NCBI GenBank assembly: GCA_963784195.1
Contig: CAWARA010000008.1
Span: 1-47,755 of the forward strand
DNA from: CAVQAH01 sp963784195
GTDB lineage: Bacteria; Acidobacteriota; Vicinamibacteria; Vicinamibacterales; 2-12-FULL-66-21
Reading direction: 5' to 3'
Length of the DNA stretch: 47,755 bases
The notes beneath the pieces are model-generated. The model worked only from the letters and a program-made list of their open reading frames with translations, did no database searches and was not told where the DNA came from. The number at the start of each line of letters is the position of its first letter. Within the stretch, counting starts at the first letter, position 1. A program made the translations under genes and the position numbers. Of this stretch, positions 8,436 through 16,917 are shown piece after piece.

Positions 8436-9799
8436 GCGCGCCGGACCTCCGGCGCATCGTCGACATCGCACCCTTGGTGCGCTCGAAGGCGATCTCCGCG
8501 ACCCAGCTGGTGGAGAACTGTCTGCACGAGATCGCGGCGCAGCAGCCGGTCAATGCCTTTACGACGGTCCTCGAAGCAAGCGCGCTCGAGGAGGCCCGTG
8601 AGGCGGACGCACAGATTGCGTCAGGAGGATGGCGAGGGCCGCTGCACGGTGTGCCGGTGGCGATCAAGGATTTGATCGACGTGGCCGGCACGCGCACGAC
8701 GTCCGGATCCGCCGTTCCATCTGTTGAAGCTCGAACGGATGCACCGGTCGTGACGCGTCTGCGCGAGGCGGGCGCGATCGTGATCGGCAAGACGAACCTG
8801 CACGAGTTCGCCTACGGGACGACGAGTGAAGAAACCGCGTTCGGTCCCGTGAGAAATCCTCTGGATCTGTCGCGATCGGCTGGCGGATCGAGCGGAGGAT
8901 CGGCCGCCGCACTGGCCGCCGGCATGTGCTTCGGCGCGGTCGGTACCGATACCGGCGGCTCGATCAGGATCCCGTCCGCGGCCTGCGGCACGGTGGGACT
9001 GAAGCCGACCTACAACGAACTGCCCCTCACCGGCATCGTCCCTCTCAGCGGATCGTTCGATCACGTGGGCCCGATGGCGCGAAGCGTGGCCGATGCCATT
9101 CTCTTGTTCCAGGCCATGCAGGGCGCGCAGCCTGGAGGTCTCGAGCCGGGCGTGGGCCGGCTGACGTTCGGCATTCCGTACCGCTACTTCTGCGATCGAG
9201 TCGATGACGATGTTGCGAGCGCGCTTGCGCGCGCGCGGACAGCGCTGACAGACGCCGGCCACGTGGTTGTCGACCTCGAGATCGCCCACGCCGAATGGAC
9301 GCCTGACGTCTACCTTCACGTCATGCTCCCCGAAGCGTCGTGGTACCACGCATCGCTGCTCGAACGCCATGCATCGAGCTACTCACCAGGCGTTCGGCTG
9401 CGATTGGAAATGGGACGTTACGTGAAGGCTGAGGACTACGTGCGGGCGGGCCACCTCCGCGCGGTGTTGCGTGAGAGCGTCAACGCGGCCCTCGCTGACG
9501 TGGACGCCCTGCTGCTGCCGACATTGCCGATGGCCGCGCCCGTGCTGGGCGCCCAGACGGTTCCCGTCGCAGGCAAACAGGAACCGGTCAGGGGTGCAAT
9601 GCTTCGGTTGACGCAGTTGTTCAACGTGACCGGCCATCCGTCGATTGCCTTGCCTGCAGGCAAGGGCGGTGACGGCATGCCGCGAGGGTTACAACTCGTC
9701 GGGCGTGAAGCCGCGACCATCAGCCTGCTCCGCGCCGCGCTCGTCGTCGAACGTCAGATCTCGGGCGGCGCCGGATCGGTTGGTGGTGGAACGGGTTGA
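8432..9799 (+). CDS. Amidase signature family hydrolase
   Basis: 455-aa amidase-signature enzyme, which hydrolyses a C-N amide bond with a Ser-cisSer-Lys triad. The Lys is in PVAIKDLIDVAGTRTTSGS (about residue 76), the cis-Ser in RSAGGSSGGSAAALAAGM, and the nucleophile Ser in TDTGGSIRIPSAACGTVG, all in canonical order. The C-terminus (GHPSIALPAGKGGDGMPRG) is also typical. It could be an amidohydrolase of unknown substrate or a GatA-like subunit. No gatB lies nearby, so a stand-alone amidase is likelier. Start ATG 8432 is inside the stop of the 58-aa ORF (ATGA). Its last 46 bases overlap a small ORF on the other strand. Confidence 0.92.
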   Translation: MSAPDLRRIVDIAPLVRSKAISATQLVENCLHEIAAQQPVNAFTTVLEASALEEAREADAQIASGGWRGPLHGVPVAIKDLIDVAGTRTTSGSAVPSVEARTDAPVVTRLREAGAIVIGKTNLHEFAYGTTSEETAFGPVRNPLDLSRSAGGSSGGSAAALAAGMCFGAVGTDTGGSIRIPSAACGTVGLKPTYNELPLTGIVPLSGSFDHVGPMARSVADAILLFQAMQGAQPGGLEPGVGRLTFGIPYRYFCDRVDDDVASALARARTALTDAGHVVVDLEIAHAEWTPDVYLHVMLPEASWYHASLLERHASSYSPGVRLRLEMGRYVKAEDYVRAGHLRAVLRESVNAALADVDALLLPTLPMAAPVLGAQTVPVAGKQEPVRGAMLRLTQLFNVTGHPSIALPAGKGGDGMPRGLQLVGREAATISLLRAALVVERQISGGAGSVGGGTG

Positions 9800-9918
9800 A
9801 CCTCCGGATGGTTGCGTACGTCTGGCTCACCTGGCGGGATCGGCGTGTTCACCGGCGGCGGCTGCTTGATTACATCTGGCGGATGAGGTACGTCAGGGAC
9901 TGGCGGTTGCTCGATCAT
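9754..9918 (-). CDS. 54-aa proline-rich small protein, antisense to the amidase 3' end
   Basis: Minus-strand ORF starting with ATG at 9918-9916 and ending with TGA at 9756-9754. About 40% of its residues are Pro, in a near-periodic pattern with acidic and Val residues: MIEQPPVPDVPHPPDVIKQP, then PPPVNTPIPPGEPDV and QPVPPPTDPAPPEI. Such order is unlikely in random antisense sequence, and 119 of its 165 bases lie outside the amidase. There is no signal peptide, cysteine or membrane helix. Function unknown; it would be extended and non-globular, perhaps an SH3-ligand-like or spacer peptide. No clear ribosome-binding site precedes it. Confidence 0.45.
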   Translation of the reverse strand: MIEQPPVPDVPHPPDVIKQPPPVNTPIPPGEPDVRNHPEVQPVPPPTDPAPPEI

Positions 9919-10033
9919 GCTGAATGAAGTGCAACAACCACGCCGTGTATCGAGCCCGGCCGTTTTCGAACCGCGGATTGGGGACGGGACGCGGATTCAC
10001 GCGGATTCTCATGAACGATAGAGGGAGCTTCGG

Positions 10034-10484
10034 ATGTCAGTGAAGAACGTCACAGTCAGGGATGCTGCGCAGAAGCAATCGGAAGGGATACACGTATATC
10101 GACGTCCGATCGGTGCCGGAGTTCGAAGATGGCCACCCTGCCGGCGCCGTCAACATTCCGCTGATCCACCAGGACGCGCGCACGGGACAGATGATGCCGA
10201 ACCGCGAGTTCCTCCAGGTGGTGCAGGCAAACTTCTCACCTGACGCAAAGCTGCTGATCGGATGTCAGGTCGGCGGTCGCTCGATGCAGGCGGCGCAGAT
10301 ACTGGCCGGATCCGGCTACGCGGACGTATCGAACGTCGTTGGCGGATACGGGGGCGCGCGCGACCAGTTCACCGGTGCCGTCCGCGCCGAAGGCTGGGCC
10401 CAGGCCGGTCTGCCGTCCGAATCAGCTGCCGGACCCGGGCAGTCGTACGACGAGCTGCGCGCGAAGGCCGCTGGAAAGCAATAG
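10034..10484 (+). CDS. Rhodanese-like sulfurtransferase, frameshifted
   Basis: Single-domain rhodanese of about 149 aa. It starts MSVKNVTVRDAAQKQSEG, and the frame breaks at 10085-10087 (AAGGGA). Removing one G from the GGG run gives GYTYIDVRSVPEFEDGHPAG, the classic rhodanese CH2A region. The active-site loop KLLIGCQVGGRSMQAAQIL has the catalytic Cys (CQVGGR) that would carry persulfide. The tail (AAGPGQSYDELRAKAAGKQ) is polar. No signal peptide, so cytoplasmic. It may shuttle sulfane sulfur or detoxify cyanide; the acceptor is unknown. Its stop is 3 bp before the alpha/beta hydrolase GTG, so the two form an operon. The break looks like a homopolymer error. Confidence 0.82.
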
Positions 10485-10487
10485 GCC

Positions 10488-11495
10488 GTGATTTCTCGCG
10501 TCTTCCACGAGTGGGAGCGGCGCCTCGCGGCGGTTGCGACCGATCGGACTGTCCGGCCGTTCGAGTGGGGCCTCGACTGGATCGATCGCATCGACGGCAA
10601 CGGCGCCGAGGTCGAATCGCTCGAGCGATGGGCAGACCAGGCAGTGGCGGAGAGCGAAGATTTCTTTGCGATCGCACCCTGCCGCGACTATGACCTGTCC
10701 GGTGAATGGCTGACATTCCCGAGCGCCGTCGCGACGCCGCACGCCGAAAACAACACCGTTCACACTCGCTACTTTCCCGAGCACTCGCCCGAGGGGCGCC
10801 GGCGGGCCGTGGTGGTGCTTCCGCAGTGGAACGCGGACGCCGAGGGACATGTCGGTTTGTGCCGGCTGCTCAATCGATTCAAGATCAGCGCGCTGCGCAT
10901 GAGCCTGCCGTATCACGAGCGGCGCATGCCGCCCGAGCTCCGTCGCGCCGACTACATCGTCAGCGCCAACCTGGGGAGGACCGTGCAGGTGTGCCGTCAG
11001 GCGGTGCTCGATACACGCCGCGCCGTGCAGTGGCTTACGGCGCAGGGATACGAGTCGGTCGGCGTGCTGGGCACGAGCCTGGGATCGTGCCTGGCGATGC
11101 TGACCACGGCGCACGAACCGCTCGTGCGGGTGGCCGCCTTCAATCACATCTCGCCGTATTTTGCCGACGTGGTCTGGAGCGGGCTCTCGACCGCACACGT
11201 GCGCAGCAGCTTCGACGGCCGGATCGATCTCGAGCGCCTGCGGCGGATCTGGATGCCGATCTCGCCATTCCCGTATATCGAACGGCTCCAGGGCAAACGG
11301 GTGCTCCTCATTTACGCCCGCTACGACCTGACCTTCCCGGTGCAGCTGTCGCGCATGCTGGTCGACGAGTTCCGCCGGCGCAGCGTCGAGCACGAGTTGA
11401 GCGTGCTGCCCTGCGGGCACTACAGCACCGGCGTCACGCCCTTCAAGTGGATAGACGGCTTGACCCTGTCGCGCTTCCTCGCCCGTACTCTGTAA
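10488..11495 (+). CDS. Alpha/beta hydrolase (ABHD18-like)
   Basis: 335-aa alpha/beta-hydrolase-fold protein. The nucleophile elbow is GVLGTSLGSCLAML (Ser at about residue 206). A candidate acid is in LLIYARYDLTFPVQLS, and the His is in CGHYSTGVTPFKW near the C-terminus, in the right order. The oxyanion-loop region is VVVLPQWNADAEGHVGLC. No signal peptide or membrane helix, so intracellular. It resembles the ABHD18-type family from memory; the substrate is unknown. GTG start at 10488, 3 bp after the rhodanese stop, supports co-transcription. A spacer of 270 bp follows, containing a 25-bp triple repeat. Confidence 0.82.
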   Translation: MISRVFHEWERRLAAVATDRTVRPFEWGLDWIDRIDGNGAEVESLERWADQAVAESEDFFAIAPCRDYDLSGEWLTFPSAVATPHAENNTVHTRYFPEHSPEGRRRAVVVLPQWNADAEGHVGLCRLLNRFKISALRMSLPYHERRMPPELRRADYIVSANLGRTVQVCRQAVLDTRRAVQWLTAQGYESVGVLGTSLGSCLAMLTTAHEPLVRVAAFNHISPYFADVVWSGLSTAHVRSSFDGRIDLERLRRIWMPISPFPYIERLQGKRVLLIYARYDLTFPVQLSRMLVDEFRRRSVEHELSVLPCGHYSTGVTPFKWIDGLTLSRFLARTL

Positions 11496-11602
11496 TTACG
11501 GGTCTCGGCCGTTCAGGTTAACCGGTGGATGGCGGTATACAGGCGGCCGGTGGCGACTGCCGCAGGAACCGCCGCGGATGGCTTTCCGTCCAACTGACAG
11601 AC

Positions 11603-11677
11603 TTTTTACTCGGCTGCCGCCTCGGGCTTTTTACTCGGCTGCCGCCTCGGGCTTTTTACTCGGCTGCCGCCTCGGGC
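11603..11677. repeat. Three exact tandem copies of a 25-bp unit
   Basis: Units at 11603-11627, 11628-11652 and 11653-11677 are identical; each is TTTTTACTCGGCTGCCGCCT followed by CGGGC. 25 bp is not a multiple of three, so the array is unlikely to be coding on either strand. It does not fold into an evident hairpin. It lies between the alpha/beta hydrolase and a small membrane protein. Copy number could vary between strains or be an assembly collapse point. Confidence 0.9.
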
Positions 11678-11765
11678 TTTGACGCACGTTGTACACTTCT
11701 CGAGACTCGGAACCCTCGGGACCGGGGCTCGAGGCACAATAGTCCGAAGTCTCCCAACCACGACC

Positions 11766-11969
11766 ATGACCTTCGCCCGGTTCAGTCTGAGCCTCGTCGG
11801 GGTGGTCGGAATCATCGCCGTTGCGCTGGCCGGCGCGACGATATGGCTCCTGATTACTCAGCCGGTAACCGTTGCTGACGCGGTTGCGCAGGGTGAAGTG
11901 TCCCCCCTCGCGCGCGCGCTGGCTGGTGCCATCTACGACGCCCTGCAGGGCATCCTCAAATACCTATAG
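11766..11969 (+). CDS. 67-aa single-span membrane protein
   Basis: Starts MTFARFSLSLVGVVGIIAVA and continues with one long hydrophobic segment to about residue 32 (IWLLITQP). An amphipathic tail follows (VADAVAQGEVSPLARALAGA, IYDALQGILKYL). This could be an uncleaved membrane anchor or a signal-anchored small protein. No family recognised. Upstream in-frame sequence runs into repeat-adjacent, unlikely codons, so the ATG at 11766 is preferred. The 3' end overlaps the end of the opposing dehydrogenase by 14 bp. Confidence 0.6.
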   Translation: MTFARFSLSLVGVVGIIAVALAGATIWLLITQPVTVADAVAQGEVSPLARALAGAIYDALQGILKYL

Positions 11970-12987
11970 CGGGCGTCAGGACAATCTTTCCAAATTGCGC
12001 CTTCGCCTCCAGCCGCGCGTGCGCCGCGGCGGCATCGGCGAGCGGCACGACCTCGTCGATGACCGGCGCGAGCCGGCCGGCAAAAAAGTGAACGGCCGCC
12101 TCGCGGAGTTCCGCCTTGGTGCCCATGTAAGAACCGAGCAACGACAGCTGGCGCGCGAAGAGGTGCCGGAGATCGATCCCGGCCTGATGTCCGGTGGTTG
12201 CCCCGCAGGTCACGAGGCGGCCGCCGCGCGCGAGCGTACGCACGCTGCGATCCCACGTCGCCTCGCCCACGTGCTCGATGACGATATCGGCGCCGCGTCC
12301 ACCGGTCAGGCGGCGCATGTCCTTGTCGAATTCGACCGAGTAGTGATCGAACACCTCTTCCGCGCCGAGCGCACGCGTCCGCTCGGCCTTGGCAGGCGCT
12401 GACGTTGCGAACACACGCGCACCGTGAAGGCGCGCGACCTGGATGGCGGCCTGGCCAACACCGCTGCCGCCGGCCAGCACGAGCACCACGTCACCGGCGC
12501 GGACGCGGCCGCGGGCCACGAGCATGTGCCACGCGGTCAGAAACGTCAGAGGAAACGCAGACGCTTCGACGAAGCCGACGTGATCGGGAATTGGAATCAG
12601 GTTCTCGAGCGGAACCGACACGAGCTCGGCGTAGCCACCGTCCGAGCGGTATCCGAGCACGTCATATTCGGTACAGTAGTTGTCCGCCCCCTGTTTGCAT
12701 GCGTCGCAGGATCCACAATTGATCCCCGGTTGCAGCATGACCCGTGTTCCGGTTTTCACGTCACCGCTGCCGGCGTCGACAACTACTCCCGCGACATCGG
12801 CGCCGGAGATGTGAGGAAAGGGAATGCGTATGCGGTCGAGGCCGCGCCGCTGCCACAGATCGAGGTGATTGAGCGCGCACGCGTGGACGCGAACGATGGC
12901 TCGTCCCGGTTGGGGCGAGGGGTCTGGCGCGTCCTCGTACTTGATGACGTCGGGCGGCCCGTGTTGATGAAAGCGGGCGGCCTTCAC
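11956..12987 (-). CDS. Zinc-containing quinone-oxidoreductase-like MDR
   Basis: 343-aa medium-chain dehydrogenase/reductase. The N-terminal GroES-like domain has CALNHLDLWQRRG and PHISGADVAGVV, with structural-zinc cysteines in NCGSCDACKQGADNYC. The Rossmann motif is VLVLAGGSGVGQAAIQVARL at about residues 166-185. The zinc-lobe cysteines and the AGGSGVG loop together resemble the bacterial alcohol-dehydrogenase/quinone-oxidoreductase hybrids often annotated as zinc-binding dehydrogenase. Substrate unknown. Its start (12987) overlaps the stop of the M16 gene (12984) by 4 bp, in ATGA form, so it is translationally coupled to the M16 pair. Confidence 0.88.
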   Translation of the reverse strand: MKAARFHQHGPPDVIKYEDAPDPSPQPGRAIVRVHACALNHLDLWQRRGLDRIRIPFPHISGADVAGVVVDAGSGDVKTGTRVMLQPGINCGSCDACKQGADNYCTEYDVLGYRSDGGYAELVSVPLENLIPIPDHVGFVEASAFPLTFLTAWHMLVARGRVRAGDVVLVLAGGSGVGQAAIQVARLHGARVFATSAPAKAERTRALGAEEVFDHYSVEFDKDMRRLTGGRGADIVIEHVGEATWDRSVRTLARGGRLVTCGATTGHQAGIDLRHLFARQLSLLGSYMGTKAELREAAVHFFAGRLAPVIDEVVPLADAAAAHARLEAKAQFGKIVLTPAIGI

Positions 12988-14354
12988 GCAGGAATGACCT
13001 CGCTGACGCTTCCGAGTCCGACGTCTTCGAGCGACGCGCCGATCGTGTCGCGATCGCCGACGATCACCGCGGCAAGCCGGTCCGGGTGAATGTGTGTCGC
13101 AGCGGCGCGCGTGATGTCCGCCTCCGTCAGCGAAAGCACCTTCGGCACGAACGTCGTGAAGTAGTCGTCAGGCAAGTCGTAAAGGGCGAGCTGCGCCGCT
13201 GCGCGGCCGACCTGATCGGCCGTTTCGAAATTGCGCGGATAGCCGCGCGTCACCGCGGCGCGTCCGAGCTCGAGCTCCTGACGGGTGACCGGCCGCTCGC
13301 CACGAATCGCGCGAAGCTCGTAGAGGGACTCGCGCACGGCGGCAGCCGTCGCATCTGACTGGACGCTCGCCTGCAACCCGAACGGACCGGAGCCGCGGCG
13401 GAAATCGAAGCTCGTCCTCGCGCCGTATGTGAGACCCTTGTCTTCACGAAGGTTCATGTTGATCCGGCTGACGAACTGTCCGCCGAGCACGAGGTTGAGG
13501 ACGACGAGCGCGTGGTAGTCGGGGCTGCTGCGCGGCACCGAAATATGACCGATGCGCAACTCCGATTGTGCGGCGCCGGCACGGTGGATCAACTGAAGTC
13601 GTGTCTGCGGCGTCTGAGGCGGCGCCCCGATGTTCACGGCCGTGACCGCATCTGTCGTGCCTGAAGGCGCCCACGATCCAAATGCCTGCTCGATGAGCGA
13701 CATGAGGCGAGCGTGCGGCGCATCACCCGCCGCAATGACCGTCGCGCGCCGTGGATCGTACGCCCACGCGTGAAACCTGCGGACGTCCTCGACGGTCGAG
13801 GCGCGCAGCGACTCCTCCGAACCAATCGGCAGGTGGCCGTACGGATGCGTGCCGTACAACAGGCGGATGTACGCGCGCTCGGCAAGCGCCGGTGGCATGT
13901 CACGGAGCTGTATCAGCCTGTTCAAGCGGAGATCGCGGACTCGCGTGAACTCCCGCTCTTCGAGCCGCGGCCTGATGGCCATCTCGGCGAGGATCTCGAA
14001 TGCCCGCGGCGCAAAGCGTTCGAGCCCGGTCACGGCCAGCAGCGTCGCATCCGACCCAACCTCGGTATCGAGCTGGGCGCCGATCCGGGCGAGCGCATCG
14101 TGCAGCGCCAGCGCGTCGAGATCGCCGCACCCTTCGTCGAGCAAATCACCGGTGATGGCGGCGAGGCCGTGCCGATCGGCCGGATCGGCCGCCGCTCCGA
14201 CCGGCACGAGGAGCATCGCGCTGATCACCGGCACTTCGCGGTGCTCGACTGTCCACGCGCGCAGACCGTTCCGGAGCGTTTGACGACGTATGTCGGGAAA
14301 TGAAAAGGACGGCTCAGTGCCCAGCGCCGGAAGCCGCGAGCGATCAACCGCCAT
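12984..14354 (-). CDS. M16 family peptidase-like subunit, catalytically inactive
   Basis: 456-aa M16 (insulinase/pitrilysin-type) protein with two M16 half-domains. The zinc motif HXXEH is lost: the corresponding segment reads HGLAAITGDLLDEGCGD. Substrate-holding features of the second half remain (RIGHISVPRSSPDYHALVVL, NLREDKGLTYGARTSFDF). In bacteria such proteins form a heterodimer with an active M16 subunit, which here is the gene directly upstream. Start ATG 14354-14352 shares one base with that gene's stop (TGATG). Longer in-frame sequence to 14627 is out-of-frame noise over the neighbour. No signal peptide was found in the chosen product. Confidence 0.88.
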   Translation of the reverse strand: MAVDRSRLPALGTEPSFSFPDIRRQTLRNGLRAWTVEHREVPVISAMLLVPVGAAADPADRHGLAAITGDLLDEGCGDLDALALHDALARIGAQLDTEVGSDATLLAVTGLERFAPRAFEILAEMAIRPRLEEREFTRVRDLRLNRLIQLRDMPPALAERAYIRLLYGTHPYGHLPIGSEESLRASTVEDVRRFHAWAYDPRRATVIAAGDAPHARLMSLIEQAFGSWAPSGTTDAVTAVNIGAPPQTPQTRLQLIHRAGAAQSELRIGHISVPRSSPDYHALVVLNLVLGGQFVSRINMNLREDKGLTYGARTSFDFRRGSGPFGLQASVQSDATAAAVRESLYELRAIRGERPVTRQELELGRAAVTRGYPRNFETADQVGRAAAQLALYDLPDDYFTTFVPKVLSLTEADITRAAATHIHPDRLAAVIVGDRDTIGASLEDVGLGSVSEVIPA

Positions 14355-15670
14355 CAGGACACCGTCACCGGCTGCGATCCGGTCAACGCCATCTCGCGCC
14401 GGCCGCGCGGCACGATGCTGAGGACCACGCGTCCCGCGGTCAGCCACCTGTTTGCCGCCGCACGCAGCGACGCTGGTGTCGCCTGCTTGTAGCGCGCGAG
14501 ATCGTGATCGAAAAACCCGGGCTCGTTCAGAAACACGTTGTAGGCGTTGAGCTGATCGGACTTGCCGCCGAATCCGCCGACCGTCTGCAGGCGAAACACG
14601 AAATGCGCCTCCGCCTGCGCCATGCACCGGTCCATCTCGTCCTGCGTCGGGCCCTCCGCCAGGAGCTTGGACAGCTCTCCCGTAATGGCCTGCTCGACCT
14701 CGCTCAACGTTCTCCCCGGCGCGGCCGTCGCCACGATCTGAAAGAAGCTGCCGATTTCGCGCGAGTTCTGGGATGCCGCGACTTCCGTCGCCACACGCTG
14801 CTCGTACACGAGGCTGCGATAGAGTCGCGACGTTTTTCCTCCCGACAGCACGTCCGCCACCAGATCCAGCTCCGCATCGTCTGGCTGGAACAAACCGGGC
14901 GAGTGGAAGGCGAGGTAGACACGCGGCAGTTCGATCCGGTCTTCGAGAATGAGCCGGATCTCGCTCGTCAACGGAGGCGGCGCGCTGAATTCCACCGGCG
15001 GCGGCGGATCGCCGGATTCGAGCTCGCCAAAGTAGTCCTCGACCAGTGCGAGCGCCCGATCGGTGTCGACGTCTCCGGCCAATGCCAGCGACGCGTTTCG
15101 AGGCCGGTAGTACATCTTGAAGAAGGCATGCACCTCTTCGAGGGTCGAGGCACGGAGATCGTCAGCCGACCCGATCGTCAGCCAGTGATACGGATGGTCT
15201 GGCGGATACAGCGTCGAGAGGATGGCCATGCCGGCGAAGCCGTACGGCCGGTTCTCGTAGTTCTGACGACGTTCGTTGAGGACGACTTCACGCTGATTCT
15301 GGAATTTCGCCGCGGTGAGCGCCGGCAGCAGATAGCCCATGCGATCGGATTCCATCCAGAGCGCGAGATCGAGCGCGTTGGTCGGCACGACCTCCCAGTA
15401 GTTCGTGCGGTCGGCATTCGTCGATCCGTTCAGCGATCCGCCCGCTTCCTGGAGCGGCTGGAAGTACCCTTTGTCGTAGTGCTGCGAGCCCTCGAACATC
15501 AGGTGCTCGAAGAGATGCGCAAAGCCCGTCCGCCCCGGCTTCTCGTTCTTCGATCCGACGTGATACCAGATGTTGACCGCTACGATCGGGCAGTTGTGGT
15601 CCTCATGGATGAGAATGTCGAGGCCATTCGGCAGCGTGTGTCGCGTATACGCGATGTTCAGGGCCGGCAC
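14354..15670 (-). CDS. M16 family zinc metallopeptidase, active subunit
   Basis: About 438-aa M16 peptidase. With GTG at 15670 as start, the zinc-binding HLFEH is at residues 52-56 and the third ligand Glu lies in VVLNERRQNYENR at about 133, so all catalytic residues are present. The N-terminus reads MPALNIAYTRHTLPNGLDIL, typical of the family. In-frame sequence further upstream runs into the opposite-strand MFS gene and is not protein-like. The pairing of an intact and a degenerate M16 gene in one operon (stop and start overlap by 1 bp) mirrors two-subunit peptidases. Probable role: degradation of peptides or unfolded polypeptides in the cytoplasm or periplasm; the location is not settled because I see no signal peptide. 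Confidence 0.88.
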   Translation of the reverse strand: MPALNIAYTRHTLPNGLDILIHEDHNCPIVAVNIWYHVGSKNEKPGRTGFAHLFEHLMFEGSQHYDKGYFQPLQEAGGSLNGSTNADRTNYWEVVPTNALDLALWMESDRMGYLLPALTAAKFQNQREVVLNERRQNYENRPYGFAGMAILSTLYPPDHPYHWLTIGSADDLRASTLEEVHAFFKMYYRPRNASLALAGDVDTDRALALVEDYFGELESGDPPPPVEFSAPPPLTSEIRLILEDRIELPRVYLAFHSPGLFQPDDAELDLVADVLSGGKTSRLYRSLVYEQRVATEVAASQNSREIGSFFQIVATAAPGRTLSEVEQAITGELSKLLAEGPTQDEMDRCMAQAEAHFVFRLQTVGGFGGKSDQLNAYNVFLNEPGFFDHDLARYKQATPASLRAAANRWLTAGRVVLSIVPRGRREMALTGSQPVTVS

Positions 15671-15756
15671 GACCAAATCGTACCACGTCGCGACTGTCCA
15701 CAGGCCCTTCTCCTGTTCCACCGAGGCAGTGAACGCTGCCAGATAATAGAGCCCCG

Positions 15757-16917
15757 ATGCCCAATCGTATGCTCCTGTTGATAGCGGCGGCCCAGTTGCT
15801 GGGCATGACACTGTGGTTCTCCGCCACCGCCGCCGCGCCCGCCATTGCCACCGAACTCTCCATCTCCTCGTCGGTGATGGCCTGGCTGACGATGGCCGTG
15901 CAGGCGGGGTTCGTCGTCGGCACGCTGATCAGTGCGACGTTGAATCTGGCTGACGTGCTCAATGCCCGGCGGCTGTTCGCGCTGGGATGTGTGGCGGGAG
16001 CGGTCGCGAACGCTTCGATCGCCCTTGCCGAGACGCCCTCGACAATCATCGCGCTGAGGTTCGGGACCGGGCTGGCACTGGCATGCGTCTACCCGCCAGG
16101 CTTGAAGATTGCCGCCGGGTGGTTCCTCGATCGCCGCGGGGCGGCATTGGGCGTGGTCGTGGGTGCGCTGACGCTCGGCTCGGCGTTCCCCCACCTCCTT
16201 GCCTGGCTTGCAGCGGGCGTTCCCTGGCGCGTGTTGATGGGCGTCTCGTCGCTCCTGGCGCTCGGGGGTGCGGCAATCGTGGCCCTGTGGGTCAAGGACG
16301 GACCCTACGTCAGCGCATCGGCGCCATTCGATCGCCACGCCGTCGGCCTCGTGTTACGAAATCGCGGCGTCCGGCTCGCGACGCTCGGCTATCTGGGGCA
16401 CATGTGGGAGCTCTACGCAATGTGGACCTGGATTCCGGCGTTCGCCGCCGCGTCAATCGCCGCGTCGGGAGGCACCGCCACGCGTCAGGGCTCGCTCATC
16501 GCGTTCGTCACGATCGCGAGCGGCGCCGCGGGCTGCGTCATCGCCGGCCTGCGCGCGGACGATTGGGGGAAGGCACAGACCGCGGGCGCGGCCATGGTCG
16601 TCAGCGCCGCCTGCTCGCTCGCCGCCGGCCTGGTGTTCGCGGCACCGCTGGCCGTGCTCATCGCCTTTGCTGTCGTCTGGGGTTTTTCGGTGGTTGCGGA
16701 CTCGGCGCAGTTCTCGGCGCTCGTCTCCGAATACAGTCCACGCACGCATGTCGGGACTGCTCTGACGCTTCAGATGTGCGCTGGCTTCCTGCTGACGATG
16801 ATCAGCATGCGCCTGCTCCCGGCAGTCGCCGCGTCGACCGGATGGCGCTGGGCGTTCCTCACGCTCGTGCCCGGCCCGGTCATCGGCGCCCTGGTGATGC
16901 GAAGGCTCGCGAAATAG
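15757..16917 (+). CDS. MFS transporter
   Basis: 386-aa major facilitator protein with about 12 membrane helices, beginning MPNRMLLLIAAAQLLGMTLW. It has the MFS-style loop after helix 2/3 (ATLNLADVLNARRLFALG), a proline/glycine-rich helix 4-5 region (ALACVYPPGLKIAAGWF) followed by the DRRGAALGVVVGALTLGSA helix, and a second half starting near RNRGVRLATLGYLGH. Substrate unknown; it resembles nitrate/nitrite-porter-like or CynX-like exporters only loosely. It is divergent from the M16 pair (86-bp spacer) and ends exactly where the opposing DUF3347 gene ends. Confidence 0.88.
   Translation: MPNRMLLLIAAAQLLGMTLWFSATAAAPAIATELSISSSVMAWLTMAVQAGFVVGTLISATLNLADVLNARRLFALGCVAGAVANASIALAETPSTIIALRFGTGLALACVYPPGLKIAAGWFLDRRGAALGVVVGALTLGSAFPHLLAWLAAGVPWRVLMGVSSLLALGGAAIVALWVKDGPYVSASAPFDRHAVGLVLRNRGVRLATLGYLGHMWELYAMWTWIPAFAAASIAASGGTATRQGSLIAFVTIASGAAGCVIAGLRADDWGKAQTAGAAMVVSAACSLAAGLVFAAPLAVLIAFAVVWGFSVVADSAQFSALVSEYSPRTHVGTALTLQMCAGFLLTMISMRLLPAVAASTGWRWAFLTLVPGPVIGALVMRRLAK

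Noticed and set aside
14300..15781. 493-aa plus-strand ORF
   Set aside because: Antisense to the M16 pair, which has intact family motifs; the composition is Arg/His-rich shadow.
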